Shown: positions 25,691 through 62,947 of the stretch, one piece after another
Layout: each line of letters opens with the position of its first letter
How positions within the stretch are numbered: position 1 is the stretch's first letter
Notes under the pieces: model-generated
Database searches by the model: none
Told to the model about the DNA's origin: nothing
Seen by the model: only the letters and a program-made list of their open reading frames with translations
Assembly (NCBI RefSeq): GCF_963662255.1
Contig: NC_085046.1
Span: 138,027,762 to 138,091,761, forward strand
Direction: 5' to 3'
From: Cinclus cinclus
Taxonomy: Eukaryota > Chordata > Aves > Passeriformes > Cinclidae
Length of the DNA: 64,000 bases
Position numbers and translations under genes: made by a program

Positions 25691-27261
25691 CCCTTTCCTT
25701 TAATAAATTCAATTAAAAATTCATCAGTTCTCCCAAACTCTAATCCCTACTTCTATTCTGTTTTAATGGCATGGATCTATTCACATTCATCCATCCATCT
25801 CACCCCTGATTAAATTAAGGTCAGTAACCTTTACAAAAGGCCACATGCGTAACACTCAGTCAAGTCATCAGGCATTCAAGTACCTGTAAAGTAAAGGCTA
25901 ACATAGCCTGCTGTTAATGAAAAATAATAATAATAAAAAAAACCTACAAAAGGAGCAACAAGGAATGAACCTTGTTTCAGCACCATCTGAATTGGGAGAG
26001 GAGAAAAAAAAAATAAAGAACCACTAACTTGCACCTAGGACATGACAAGAGAGTGTTTTCATTCACTAAGGAAACAATGCAGCTCTGTCTAACACAGGTA
26101 GGCATGGGAGGCTTTGCTGGCTGTCCTTAGCACTGGCCAGTGATGGCCACAGTGAGCATAACACACGGAGTCTCTGAGCTGGGTCTGTGTCCAGCTCTCC
26201 CCCTGGGTCCTGGGGCTGTGGACACGGAGACCAACAGCCGCTCTGGAGACTGGCTGAGAGGGACATTCTTTCCCAGCAAGACGACTACACCCGGGTAACG
26301 CACGGCAAAGAGAAATGCTCCTACCTACCCACATCCCTTCTGGAGCTAAGCCTTCCATTGTTACTTGTTTAATTAGCAATCAGTAAACACACTGAGAGTG
26401 AGCTTTAGCACAGTCCCTTTCAGCCACCCCAAAAACTGACGATAACAGAATGTCAAACAGCTTAAAAGCTTGGCCTGACTTGCTGCCCTCCAAAGATAGT
26501 TACTGCCTTTCTAACTGAAACTCCAACCCACGTGCCCCCAAATGGCATTTACTAGAACCCAAGCAGAATTGTAATTTTATTTTAGTACAGGTCCCTCTTG
26601 CTGGCTACAGACCAGTGACTGCTCTTGTAGACATGGGTGCTCACTCACCTGCACACAGCAGGTGAGTAAAATGTGAGCCCTGCAAACCTCATCCAGTGTT
26701 TGGCACATTCCCCAAAAAGTGAGTCTAAGGAGAAGGCTGCTCCAGTCCTTGAACAAGATATCTGCATGGGAACTACTGAGCCACTCACTCTGGAAAATCA
26801 AATCACTGGATTTCACCTTCCCATGCAGATCACCAAACACAGACCTGAGAGCACAGAGAAGTGAGGTTCAGATTCTTACAAGATGTGGTCAGCTGAATTA
26901 GCAGCTCACCTGAACACAGACTGAAATACATCCTGCTCCCCTTCCCTCACTGGCCTTGCCTATCTACTGTTGCCTCTTCACATTTCTCTCCACATGCTGA
27001 TTTAACTCTCTAAAATGGTATTAGAAAAATCCAATAAATCACTGGACAGTTTTCCATGAGTTTAGAGAGCTAAATGGGCTCATAGAAGCATCTGGTGGCC
27101 ACCACCATAGCAGAAGGTGTCAGGTGAGACTGCATGGCCAGGGACTGGGAAGGCAGCAGGAATTAAGGGAAAAGTGGCACCTCTTCCTTTCAGCATCTTA
27201 AGTCACTAGCTGCAGTCTCACATGTTTTGGCAGATTCCTTTAAAGATTTGGTTCAGATTTA

Positions 27262-27527
27262 CTAGGGCGTGTAGTGACAGGACAAGGGGTAATAGTTTTA
27301 AACTGAAAGAAGGTAGATTTAGATCAGATATTAGGAAGAAATTCTTTGCTATGAGGGTGGTGAGGCACTGGAACAGGTTGCCCAGAACACACCAGAGGTG
27401 TCCAAGGCCAGGCTGGATGGGGCCCAGAGCAACCAGGTCTAGTGGACGATGTCCCTGCCCATGGCAGGGGGGTTGGAACTAGATGATTTTCAAGATCCCT
27501 TCCAACCCAAACCATTCTATGATTCTA
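27262..27527 (+). mobile_element. CR1 LINE 3' end
   Basis: The sequence runs through TATTAGGAAGAAATTCTTTG, GAGGCACTGGAACAGGTTGC, AAGGCCAGGCTGGATGGGG and GGTTGGAACTAGATGATTTT, and ends CCATTCTATGATTCTA. It lies in the candidate EXT1 3' UTR, antisense to the gene. The 86-aa ORF across it is a decayed repeat, not a gene. Confidence 0.92.
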
Positions 27528-29250
27528 AACCAAAATGTCAGGAACCTGATGATCCTAACTCAATGTACTATGTTCAAATATTGCAATACATACGCAAAGG
27601 AAAGCACTCTGCAAGACCTTACATGTCTTCAGGTTGCATTCAACATTTAGTAATGTGTACTTTTCACCTTTACAGCAACTTTCTGTTTAGGGATAATGAT
27701 CTTACCAGCAAGAGAAATTATGTAAGCTTCACAGCATTCTCTCTGCAACCAGTAACTATTAGTTTTACAAAGAAGAGACTGAGGCATGCCCTGGTTATGC
27801 GAGTTGCTTAAAGCTGCATATTAAATTGGTGCCTGAGCCTGAATGAAACAGGTGGTCATTCTGGTCCAATTACTCTTCATCCCTATTAGATTGGACTGGT
27901 AGTGACTGAAGAGTCACTACTCTTCATCCCTGCTACCAGATTGCCTACTTTTAAAGTGAGGTATAGAAAGGCTTTCTGGTCTTCAGGGCATTGGCACTAA
28001 AATCTCTTGCTGTGATTTAACAGAGCTCCACTTGGGGTGGGGATAATTACAGAGCACCCCAAAATGTGAGTGTTTGAAACCCTTTTAAAGTGCTTATTTT
28101 CTTAGCAAACTGGAATGCCATCTTCCTGACCCAAATCACTGCTTCTGTTTTCATTCTTCAATGTAAAGAAACACATAAATAAGCAAAGGATTACAAAAAA
28201 ATAAGCATCTGGAATATTTCAATTTAAAAATACTTATATTTGAAATGCTAAAACCATTTTGGAGCATGAGCAGCACTCATCTTTCAGAAGCAGGTTTCTT
28301 GTGTGTTACCATGCCTGGGAACACACCACTGCTGCCAGGACCCAGTGTCTGACCATATGCTTTAATTCAGGTGTCAGACCCTCATGAGGGAATTTCTCTA
28401 TGTATTTGCACTTCCAGTAGGGGAAAAAAACAAAAAAATTAAAAAAAAAATAGGGAAGCCCGTGCTTTGATTTCAAATGAGCCAGTTATAGGCCAAATTC
28501 CTGCACTGCAAGAACCAACATGCTTTCTATGCTTTCTTACCTTCTGTCAACACTCCTTTTACCCTCAGAAGGAAGCTACTTCTGGATGTTCAGCTGCCAA
28601 GTGGCACCCCTGCCCGCAGCAGGGACTTGCCCAGGCTCTGGGTGTCCCACAGGACCACCATAGAAGCCGTGCTGACTGCCCCAGGGTGCTCTGCCCTCCG
28701 TGGGCAGGGATATTCGGGATGTGCCTCTCTGAGCACAGCAGCCCTGCGTGCACGTCTGTCCCTGTGCTCCATGTCACGCTCCTCCCCAGCAATGCTCCTC
28801 TCTCCCTTCAAGGCAAGGCGGATTGCCTTTAAAACAGAGGTCCCCAACCAGAAGGATCTACCCTCTCGTTTGGCTCCTTGGCAGTTCACCAGTTTCCAGC
28901 TGTCCAAAGGAGTTTAGCCATAGGGGTTGCTACTGGCTTGGGGAAAACAGAAAAAAGGAAAGTCGGTAGTAAATGAGAAATATTAATACTTCAGTTCTGT
29001 CCTGTTTGTGCTCAGTTTGTTTCTGGACCTGCTGCGTTTTCTCCCGATGAGATTCCAGCATTTAACTGGGCAGGGAAAAAGGAATGAAAATTGCATTGAC
29101 AATCAAATGCATAAAAGAAAGAAATGGCAGCTCTGAAATATTCACAACCAACACAATTTTGATTAAAGAAAGAACTCTGTTTTTAATAGGTTTTTTTTTT
29201 GATCATTAAAAAAGTTTAAACCTGCATAGCAATCATTTCAAAAATAATTA

Positions 29251-29256
29251 TTTAAT
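29251..29256 (-). terminator. Candidate proximal poly(A) signal ATTAAA
   Basis: On the minus strand ATTAAA occurs about 175 nt after the EXT1 stop. It is followed by AT-rich sequence and, about 60 nt further on, by a T-rich stretch (CTTTTTTAATG). It is the first plausible signal and could give a short 3' UTR isoform. Confidence 0.4.
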
Positions 29257-29429
29257 GTTCCATAATGAAACTGTACACAACCTAGTCTCAGGACAGCAGC
29301 CTGCTGGCGGTTCGGCGCAGTCCGGAGCAGCGGCACCGGGGCGCGGCTGGCGGGGTCGGGTGCTCGCTGCTGGCGGCACAGTCTGGCTCCCACACGGGCA
29401 AGGGCGGCTCGGCCCCCTCAGCAGCATCC

Positions 29430-54867
<25,438 letters not shown>

Positions 54868-55767
54868 CTAGAGTAACTGGGCGTGAAAATGCAAACAGCT
54901 GCTGAGACACATCTGGATAAAATCATCCCCAACCAAGACTGTTCAGCACCAGGTTAACTAACTCCCTCCATGCATGTGTGTCAGCCTCCTCTCCGGCTCC
55001 TTTATGTTCATCCTCAGGAGCAACCACTGTGGGAGAGAGCTGGGAAGAGTGGTAATGAGACTGATAAGGAAGGAAGTAATTTTGTCTTTGCAATAATATA
55101 CCAGTTCTGTATGAACAGTGCATGACTTCCTAGAACAAACTCACATTAAATATTTTGATACCCAAAGCATTGTTCCAGTACTTCTGTGACCCTGATTTCT
55201 ATTCAGTTAGTCAAAACCATGCATGACTGTGTTCACAAGAGGTTTGTACAAAGCAAAAAAGTATTCAAACTACACCAAAGAAATACTTCCTTATCAAGCA
55301 AGCACTAAAAAAGGGATGGGGAGTTCCAAAGACTCACTTGGTGGTTATTGTTAAGTACGGACAGAGTAATAAATGACCAGATTTTGGCAATTAATCGCAT
55401 AGCAAAAAAGATCCATGCTCCTCTAAATGAAAGTGCTGATAGACACTTCTGGCTTTTTTTTCCCCAATTACGTCAATCACCACAAAATCATTCACCAAAA
55501 CCACACATCAAATCCGAACAGTTTCCTGCCTGTTATTAGCAAATTGTACTTCTGACAAGCCCATGGAACTGTGAATGGCAGTGACTTCATCTGAGTGAAA
55601 AGGAACCAGCCTGAACACCCTCCATTCTCCAGAGCGTCCTGGACTCTACACATAGATGTTATTTTGACAGCAACTTGTAGCACTGAAATTTTTTGACACC
55701 AATAGTCTAATTTTACCATGTCCTGCAGGCAGAGCAATTTTTTTTTGTATGTGTGTCTATGTGTATA

Positions 55768-55783
55768 TACATACATACATACA
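55768..55783. repeat. (TACA)n microsatellite
   Basis: Four perfect TACA units follow a degenerate GTGTATATACA stretch in EXT1 intron 1. Confidence 0.75.
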
Positions 55784-58700
55784 TGATTATATTTTATATA
55801 CAAAGAAGTCAGGATCTATGTTTGTATTCTCACACAGGCCAGACAGATGGGAGTAAGCCAATTTTCAATTATAAACTGTCTTTAGGAAGAGACATCTTGC
55901 AAAGGCCCATTTGCTTAAACAAGCGTGTATAGCTAATTTGCACAAGAAAAGGTCACTGTGAATGGATTAAGATTATATCCACTGAGAGTAAAATAAAACC
56001 CCTCATTGCATTAATTAAAACTACAAAACAGACTTCAAAGTCCCTTTTTTCTTTTGAATCCTATCTCAACTTTGGTTAAAATACATACATACATATTCCA
56101 TCTGAGTGGCAACTATTTATTTTTCTCTGTATGGGATAGAGATTGGCAGCCATGTCCCAGCTCACCAGTCAGTACTGACACGGCATACAAGGGAAAATAT
56201 TAGGACTGGAATACAAAAAAAAAAGAATTTTTTAAAAAAGTTGCCATTTTTAAGCACTCCTTTTTTTACATATTGAGAGGTCTGAGGCTCATTGCTTTTA
56301 CTGCGCATTGTAGGACAGCAAATGTTAATAAATGCCAAAAATAGAATACCCCGTAGGGCTAGAATACACCAGTCAGAAGTTCCCCATCATTAACTAGCTA
56401 AAAATGTAAAATCCTGTTAATACCCTGGAATGCAACATTATCCACAAAACATTGATGGCAAAACCAGAACACAAAGAAAAGCAGAAAGCAAGGCCACTGC
56501 AAACGAGTCTTCCACATCCCAGTGACATCCTATCTGAGCACCTTTTCTTTCATATCTAACTTGCTGGTATTAGTATAGATTTACAAAGGGGAAAAAAAAG
56601 AAGAGGATTTTGTTGACTATTTTCCACCACAAAACCAGTTACCATCTTGCTCCCATTTTTGAGCCTTTTAAAACTTAACATGTGATTTATTGTGGAGGTC
56701 TGTAATAGCACAGCTCATGGTCATCAAGCAATTTATCTACATCATGTGTACACAGAAAGCCCCATCCTAACCTTGATGTATAGGCACAAAATATCTACTT
56801 GCTTCAGGGAGGACCTACAAATACAGAAAGAACAGATCCAGAGTCGAGTAATATCCATCAAGAGCTGCTGAAGTGAATGAACTGCACCAGAGATTCTATT
56901 TAACTAATTTCCCTTCAATTTCAAACAAAATGCTTTAAGGTGACTGAATGGGATCTTTGAGCACAGTGTCCACTTAAAACTCCTCAGAGACCACTCTGGC
57001 ATCAAGCATCAACTTGAAATCTGCAAACATGAGGTGTGTTTTTTTTTTTTACTCCTATGAGTTCAAGGGTAGCATGCCAAGCAATGGGAGCACTCTGCCT
57101 TACCTGGAAGACAGAAGATGGCCCAGTACATTTAAATACAAATTTGGGAACACTTTCTGTGCAACACCTGTAACCAGTCACAAATGCACAAACATTTCTG
57201 TCAGGCTGCAAGCATAGCTTTGCAACTGGAAGCATTGCTTACAGAGGAAATAATGTACATGTACCAAACAGTATTTCAGAGTCAAGCTTGCAGCAGAGAC
57301 CATTTCACTTTTTTTTTTATTTTGGATTTCCAGACAGCATTTGGAGGAGACCTTGGTCACAAAAAAAGTCACTTGGTAAATGAAACTCCAGCTCACAGGC
57401 CATGGTGAGGACAGAAGTTTCAGGGCAACTTTCACTTTCAGACTCCTTCCAATTTAGCTCAGACAGAACCATACACACAGCAGCAGGTTTGATTTTTGCC
57501 AGCATTTTGTCAGGGACTGCACAATGTTTGTGTACATTTTTTTCCATGTAGTAGAAAGCATACAGCATTACACCTGAAAGCACCTCTGTTCCCTTAACTC
57601 AGACTTAAAACACTTTCAGTGAAGTGAGTGAACTAATCTCCATGATTAAAAGTAAGCATCTGACTGAAGTATTTGCTGGACATGAAATTTCTCCTTCACT
57701 TGACCAGGAAAGAAATCAGAGCTGGCACAGACTTCCAGGAACACCCTCTCAGCCAGAGTACTGATGTTGTACGCTAAGTACCAATCTGGCATTTAATGCA
57801 AACATCAGTACCACCTCAACAATGGGCTTTATTTGCCCACCATCTCCACTGACGAATCTCAGCAAAACCTCAGTAAGACAATCAAATATGAGAACCTCCA
57901 TTCACAACTGGAGGAGGCATCTTAAGCTATAGAGAAAATAGCGAAGTGTTCAGAAAAGTGTTAAGAAGAGGTTCTTCCAAGGTTTCCTCTTATTCTTCTC
58001 CCCAGCAATGAGGGTTAGATCTGTTTCCAGAACTACTTATGACTATTAGCTAGTAACATCTGAAGACGGTAGGGACATTGGTTACGGTCTTCCAGCTTGC
58101 ATTGTTGTGGTTTCTGCAAACTCAGAACTGCCAGCATGTGTGGACAGCTCTCATTTACCTGCCTACTGACTCTCCTGTTACCCAGCTGTGGAGGTTTTTC
58201 AAGCTCCAGAAAATCAGAGCAAAGACCAGCACTGAGCAGGGGCTGGCTGGATACTTCTTCCTTAGTTGTGCTGCTTCCGTGTTGCACTACTTCAGGCACT
58301 TTCCTTTCCTTCTGGCAGTTTATTTTCCCTAGCATTTACTGTAGAAAAGCTTTTAGAGGAGTCCTCTGCTTTGCTCAGAAGGTATTTATTTCCAGAAAGC
58401 TCCAGGTTTCCACATTAGAAGACTGGCAGGGAGTGAGAGCACATGCTTATTGCTCATACATTCCTGATTCCTTCATTCTGCATGCTTGCACAGAGGTAAC
58501 ATTTTACTGCCAATTTTAGGGTCGGCTTGGCCTGGGTCTCAGCTGCAGCATTCAAACATGTTAAAATCCAAAATGCATATGCCTTAAAAATGACAGTTGG
58601 GTCTTCAAAACTAAAATAGCTACAGATTTAACCCAAAGCTGGTATCCCTCTGTAAGTATCAGAGGCATGTTTTATTAACTTTCACGCTTCTTTTCGTAAT

Positions 58701-59590
58701 GATTAAGTGTACCTTGTTCACAGCTAATACCTTTTTAGGCAGCATAAAAGAATAGCTCTATTTGCAATCAATTCTAATTTACTCACAACTTAATTTAATT
58801 ATTCCCTCCCTGCCACCACCCAGAGTTGAGGAAATATGTTTGGCCCCATCGATCACACAGGTGTAAACACTGCAATGCCGTGAGGGCAATTATCCAAAGG
58901 AGAAACACTGCCCAGCCAAATGCTCCTACCATTTTAACTCTTTGATCCAACACATAGTGCCTGCCTTCCCCCATCCCCTTTTTTCTTTTTTTTTCTTCTG
59001 ATGTGCCGACCATGTCAATCAGCACACGGATTAGAAGGCTGTTTGGGATTCCTGGATCTCCATTATCCCAAGGAGCCCCAGCAGGCTGCAGAAGCTCTGC
59101 AGTGACTAATCAGCCATGCCATACATTCCTTCCTACAGCTTAAGCATTTCCCCATGTCACTACACTGTTGAGATTACAAACTAGCCTGGGAAATATTTTC
59201 ACTTCCAATTTTAGTATAAACTATTTTTTTTAAAAGCCACAACATCTTCATCACCACTGATTGAAGACAGAAGAGAGGTCTAAAATGTAAAAAGACTGTT
59301 TAGAACAGCATATATGTCTAGATGCCCTGATTATCATAAAACTTTATCTAGCTACATGGCACCTGTCATGTAGACAATATGTTTTTTTACAGGATGCAAT
59401 CACCCTTTCTTAGACTGAAAAACCTGACATACAAATGACCGGTGGCTTCTCCAGCAGCTAGAGGGACCTTGGGAATGCGAACCACAGCATCCTGACCTTA
59501 CTTCTTCCTCTCTGGTGATGCAGCATTCACTAAAATCCAGCTGCATGTTATGGCTATTAAAATTCAGATGGAAATACAGGAGCAGAACCC

Positions 59591-59640
59591 AAGGCAAATA
59601 CAACAGGTTTAACTCAAATCAAATGCAATGGGTTTAACCC
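59591..59640. repeat. Two-copy 25-bp tandem repeat
   Basis: The copies at 59591-59615 and 59616-59640 match at 19 of 25 positions. Both end in GGTTTAACYC. The second includes the palindrome GGGTTTAACCC (59630-59640). Confidence 0.6.
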
Positions 59641-62228
59641 AGCAGTACATATTTTAACAGTGCCACACATAATCCATCTCTTGGAAGATGCTGGAGCTCA
59701 TCTTTGGCAGGGACTACCAGCACATTCCACTGTAGATGTCAGATGTGACTAGAGCTGTTTTTTCACTTCCTGAGCCAAAAAATTGTGATGGCACTTAACC
59801 AACTATGTCCAGGGCTCCTCTCTGAATCTGCAAGCCCATGAATGCACACTGCATCTTCCAGAAGTTTCTGTATCATACGAAGTACTACGAGAAAGACAGA
59901 CAGTAAACACCTGTAACACAGGTAAATGGAGAAGTGTTTCTTGGGTTTCCAGTATATTAATTTTCAGCTATTAACAAGTAGCCATTTCTCTATGTGTGAA
60001 TGCTTAATATAGAGGGCTCTGAACTACTGTCTGGAAAGCCTGAGAAGAAACCCCACTCAGTCACACAGAGTGTCTCGTTGCTTGGTTTCCACTAAGGTAT
60101 GTTGGCTTTTAAATAAACTGTCAAGTAAAACTTGGCATTGAAAACACCAAGTGAGTAACTGCCTTTGTAGAAGAGCTGACAGCTCGGCTGTGTGTCAGAT
60201 AGATAGCTGCCCAAGACTGAGCTGGGAAGGCTCACACATCCTGCCTGGAAGGGTGCCGTCGCTGTGAACTGCTTGCTCCTGGATTTACGGCTGCGCAATG
60301 CTTTGGGGTGATCTGAATGCTGGTTAACCGGCTGCTGCCAGTTCATCTTCTGCTCTGCAAGTGCCGGTTCTGGAATTAGAAAGTTTGGAGGTGCAAAAAC
60401 ATAATTGGAAAACTTTTTTTTCCCTGTTTAAAAGGCTAATTGATTTCACAGGTGTTTAATTATCATTTGCTGTAAGATAATACCTTGTAGTGCCATAAAA
60501 AATGGATTTAATTTTCGAGTGCTTGCAAAACCATTGCCAAAGCCAAGTTAGAGCGAAAGCTAGATAATTATTCTATAAATCAAACACACTGCCTCCTTTC
60601 TTTGAAATTTTTAATACTTGGCTATAATGACATCTGACGACCTTGAAACTAACATAAAAAGGATTTTTTTGCCAAGTGCTGAAAGGCAGCCATTGGAGTA
60701 TTTCTTTCAGTCTAGCTCGTTACTGCAGCCGCTGCCACCACACTGCCCTGGCTGCTGGACTCCAAGGGATGTTCCTGTCTAACTACAGCAGCAGGAATGA
60801 ACAGTGACTTAAGAGCACTGGTGATAGCTGAGTATGGGTATGAGCATGAGCCCAGTCTGAAAATTCTGCATAATTCTACTAAGCCTTGCAATGAAAATGA
60901 AACTCTATAAGCGTGCAGCAACTAACAGCAAAGCACAGCTGTTTTCTACATTCCATGCCAGCATCTTCCTTTAATTCTGAAGGTGGGATTAACAAAGAAA
61001 AATGGGGAAGTAGACTTTTCACTTTAATGCACTGCTAAAAAAACTTTATTTTACAGTAAAGATGTACAGTAACCGTTAAAACTGAAAGTATCTTTATAGT
61101 CTTCAGTGACATCACTGTTGGATTTAGTTCACTTCAATATTATGCAGAAAAACATTTAGATACACAAGCCATTAAAGCCAATGTGCATTCCAACAAATAA
61201 AAATACTCTAAAGATTTCTGTCTAAATATTTATATATAATGTCCTGTAAATCTATATGATGCATGCAAGGCATGCACAACACTTGGATTGTAAAATGCTA
61301 TCCAACTGGCTTCCAGTGTAGTGGCTAGACCACCCAGAGCAAGAAGTGTTACACAGCAAATGTGGTCTCACCAACATAATTTGATATTTAAAGATAACTG
61401 CTAATTTAGCAAGTGTACCAGAGTAGGTTTGTAAGTGGCATGTCAGAGGCAAACCTTGCAGAGGTGCCTCTCTAGGCAGTGTCACGCCCCAGTTACCAGG
61501 AACCTGCTAAGGGCACTGTGTAGTGCTTCTTCTAAAACCAAACACTGGCTCCTAGGCTTTGAAGTCCTCTAAGAACGCCTGTTTAACAGCCGTACCTCAC
61601 TGTGCGGGCAGCAAGAAAACTCACATCGTGCCCCAACAAGAAAAATCCACAGAGAAGCAAATGCAGCGCTTGCCTGTATCTTGTGAAGAACACAAATGTA
61701 GCTCCACATAATGTAAATACCCTCCAGGTGGGTGGGAAAGCAGTGATACTGATGCTCGCATGCGCACCCAGGAACACGCACACACAGAGACACATAGTGA
61801 GGTTTCACCTGGCCCCACCTCCTCTGCCATGCCTTCTGAAGTGACAAAAGCATGTATGAATGCTCTTTCTCTGAAAAGTGCCCAGCTGGCACTTACTGAC
61901 CACCAAGGTGCTGGATCCTTACAAGGTAAAGATAAGAACAAGCTATTAAGATGATCCAGTGGCTCAGACAGCTGCTTTCTAACAGGATTCTTCTAACAAT
62001 AAATTACACCAGCACTTTGCATCATTATGGTACCTCTATATTACTATTTTCTGGAGATCACAAACTCCTTTTAGAATATTTTAAGATAAAGAACCCCAGC
62101 CTGCTGGCAGGATAACAAAGCAGCACCTCTACTTTACCGATGAAGCCAACATGCAGCCTGTACTTGGGCTTCATCTCCTCAGCCTTGCTCCTCAGTATTC
62201 TGCACAGAAAAATGCAGGAGTAAGTTGA

Positions 62229-62680
62229 AGAGGAGGTCCAGAGGAGGCCACGGAGACAATCAGAGGGCTGAAGCACCTCTCCTGCAGGGAAAGGCTGAGA
62301 GTTTGTGCTGTTCAGCCTGGAAAAGGCTCCAGTGAGTCCTTACTGTGGTTTTTCAATATATAAAGGGGGCTTATACAGAAGATGGAAAGAAGACTTTTTA
62401 TTACACCCTGTAGTGACAAGAGTAATGCTTTTAAATCAAAAGTGATTGGATTTGCATTGGACATAAGGAAGAATGTTTCCATTGTGAGTGTGATGAGGCA
62501 CTAGAATAGATTGTCCACAGATCCTGTGGATGTCATGTCCCTGGAAGTATTCAAGGCCAAGCTGGATGGGGTTCTGAGCAACCTGGTCTAGTGGAAGGTG
62601 TCCCTCCCCATGGCAGAAAGGCTGGACTAGATGATCTTAAAATATGCTTCCCAACACAAATAATTCCATAATTATATGAT
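62229..62680 (+). mobile_element. CR1 LINE 3' end in EXT1 intron 1 (about 450 bp)
   Basis: This is the longest CR1 piece in the window. It starts AGGAGGTCCAGAGGAGGCCA and includes CAGAGGGCTGAAGCACCTCT, GTTCAGCCTGGAAAAGGCTC, ATAAGGAAGAATGTTTCC and TGGACTAGATGATC. The tail is decayed (TAATTCCATAATTATATG). It is antisense to EXT1. Confidence 0.92.
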
Positions 62681-62891
62681 ACTTATTTTTAAAACTGGGG
62701 ATATTCTATCCTATCCTTCAGAGTGACTTTGTTTGGACTTTAGCCCTTTCCTAGCAGTGGAAAACACTTGTCCTAAATAGCTCCATCTACTCCCATTAAC
62801 TGAACTCACATGCTGTGACAGTACAGCAGTGAACATCTTTGGGGTAATTTGCCACTGCAAGGGCAATTTTCTTATTGATTTATTGTCTAAC

Positions 62892-62947
62892 TTAAAAAAA
62901 AAAAAACCAACAAAAAACCAAAAAGCCAATAAACCAAAAAACCAAAC
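62892..62947. repeat. A-rich (AAACC)-like low-complexity tract
   Basis: An A run is followed by irregular ACCAAAAA units in EXT1 intron 1, about 210 bp after the CR1 end. Confidence 0.75.

Larger units (their letters stand above)
24110..29429 (-). other. EXT1: Candidate EXT1 3' UTR (long form)
   Basis: This 5.3-kb stretch follows the EXT1 stop with no other gene visible. It begins with a CpG-rich 140 bp, then a typical AT-rich UTR (TTATGGAACATTAAATAAT), and ends at an AATAAA with a GU/U-rich downstream element. It contains a plus-strand CR1 at 27262-27527, a run of 23 A on the plus strand (24998-25020), and a hairpin at 27899-27920. The human gene also has transcripts with a multi-kilobase 3' UTR (recalled). 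The extent is inferred; transcription is not shown by sequence alone. Confidence 0.4.
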
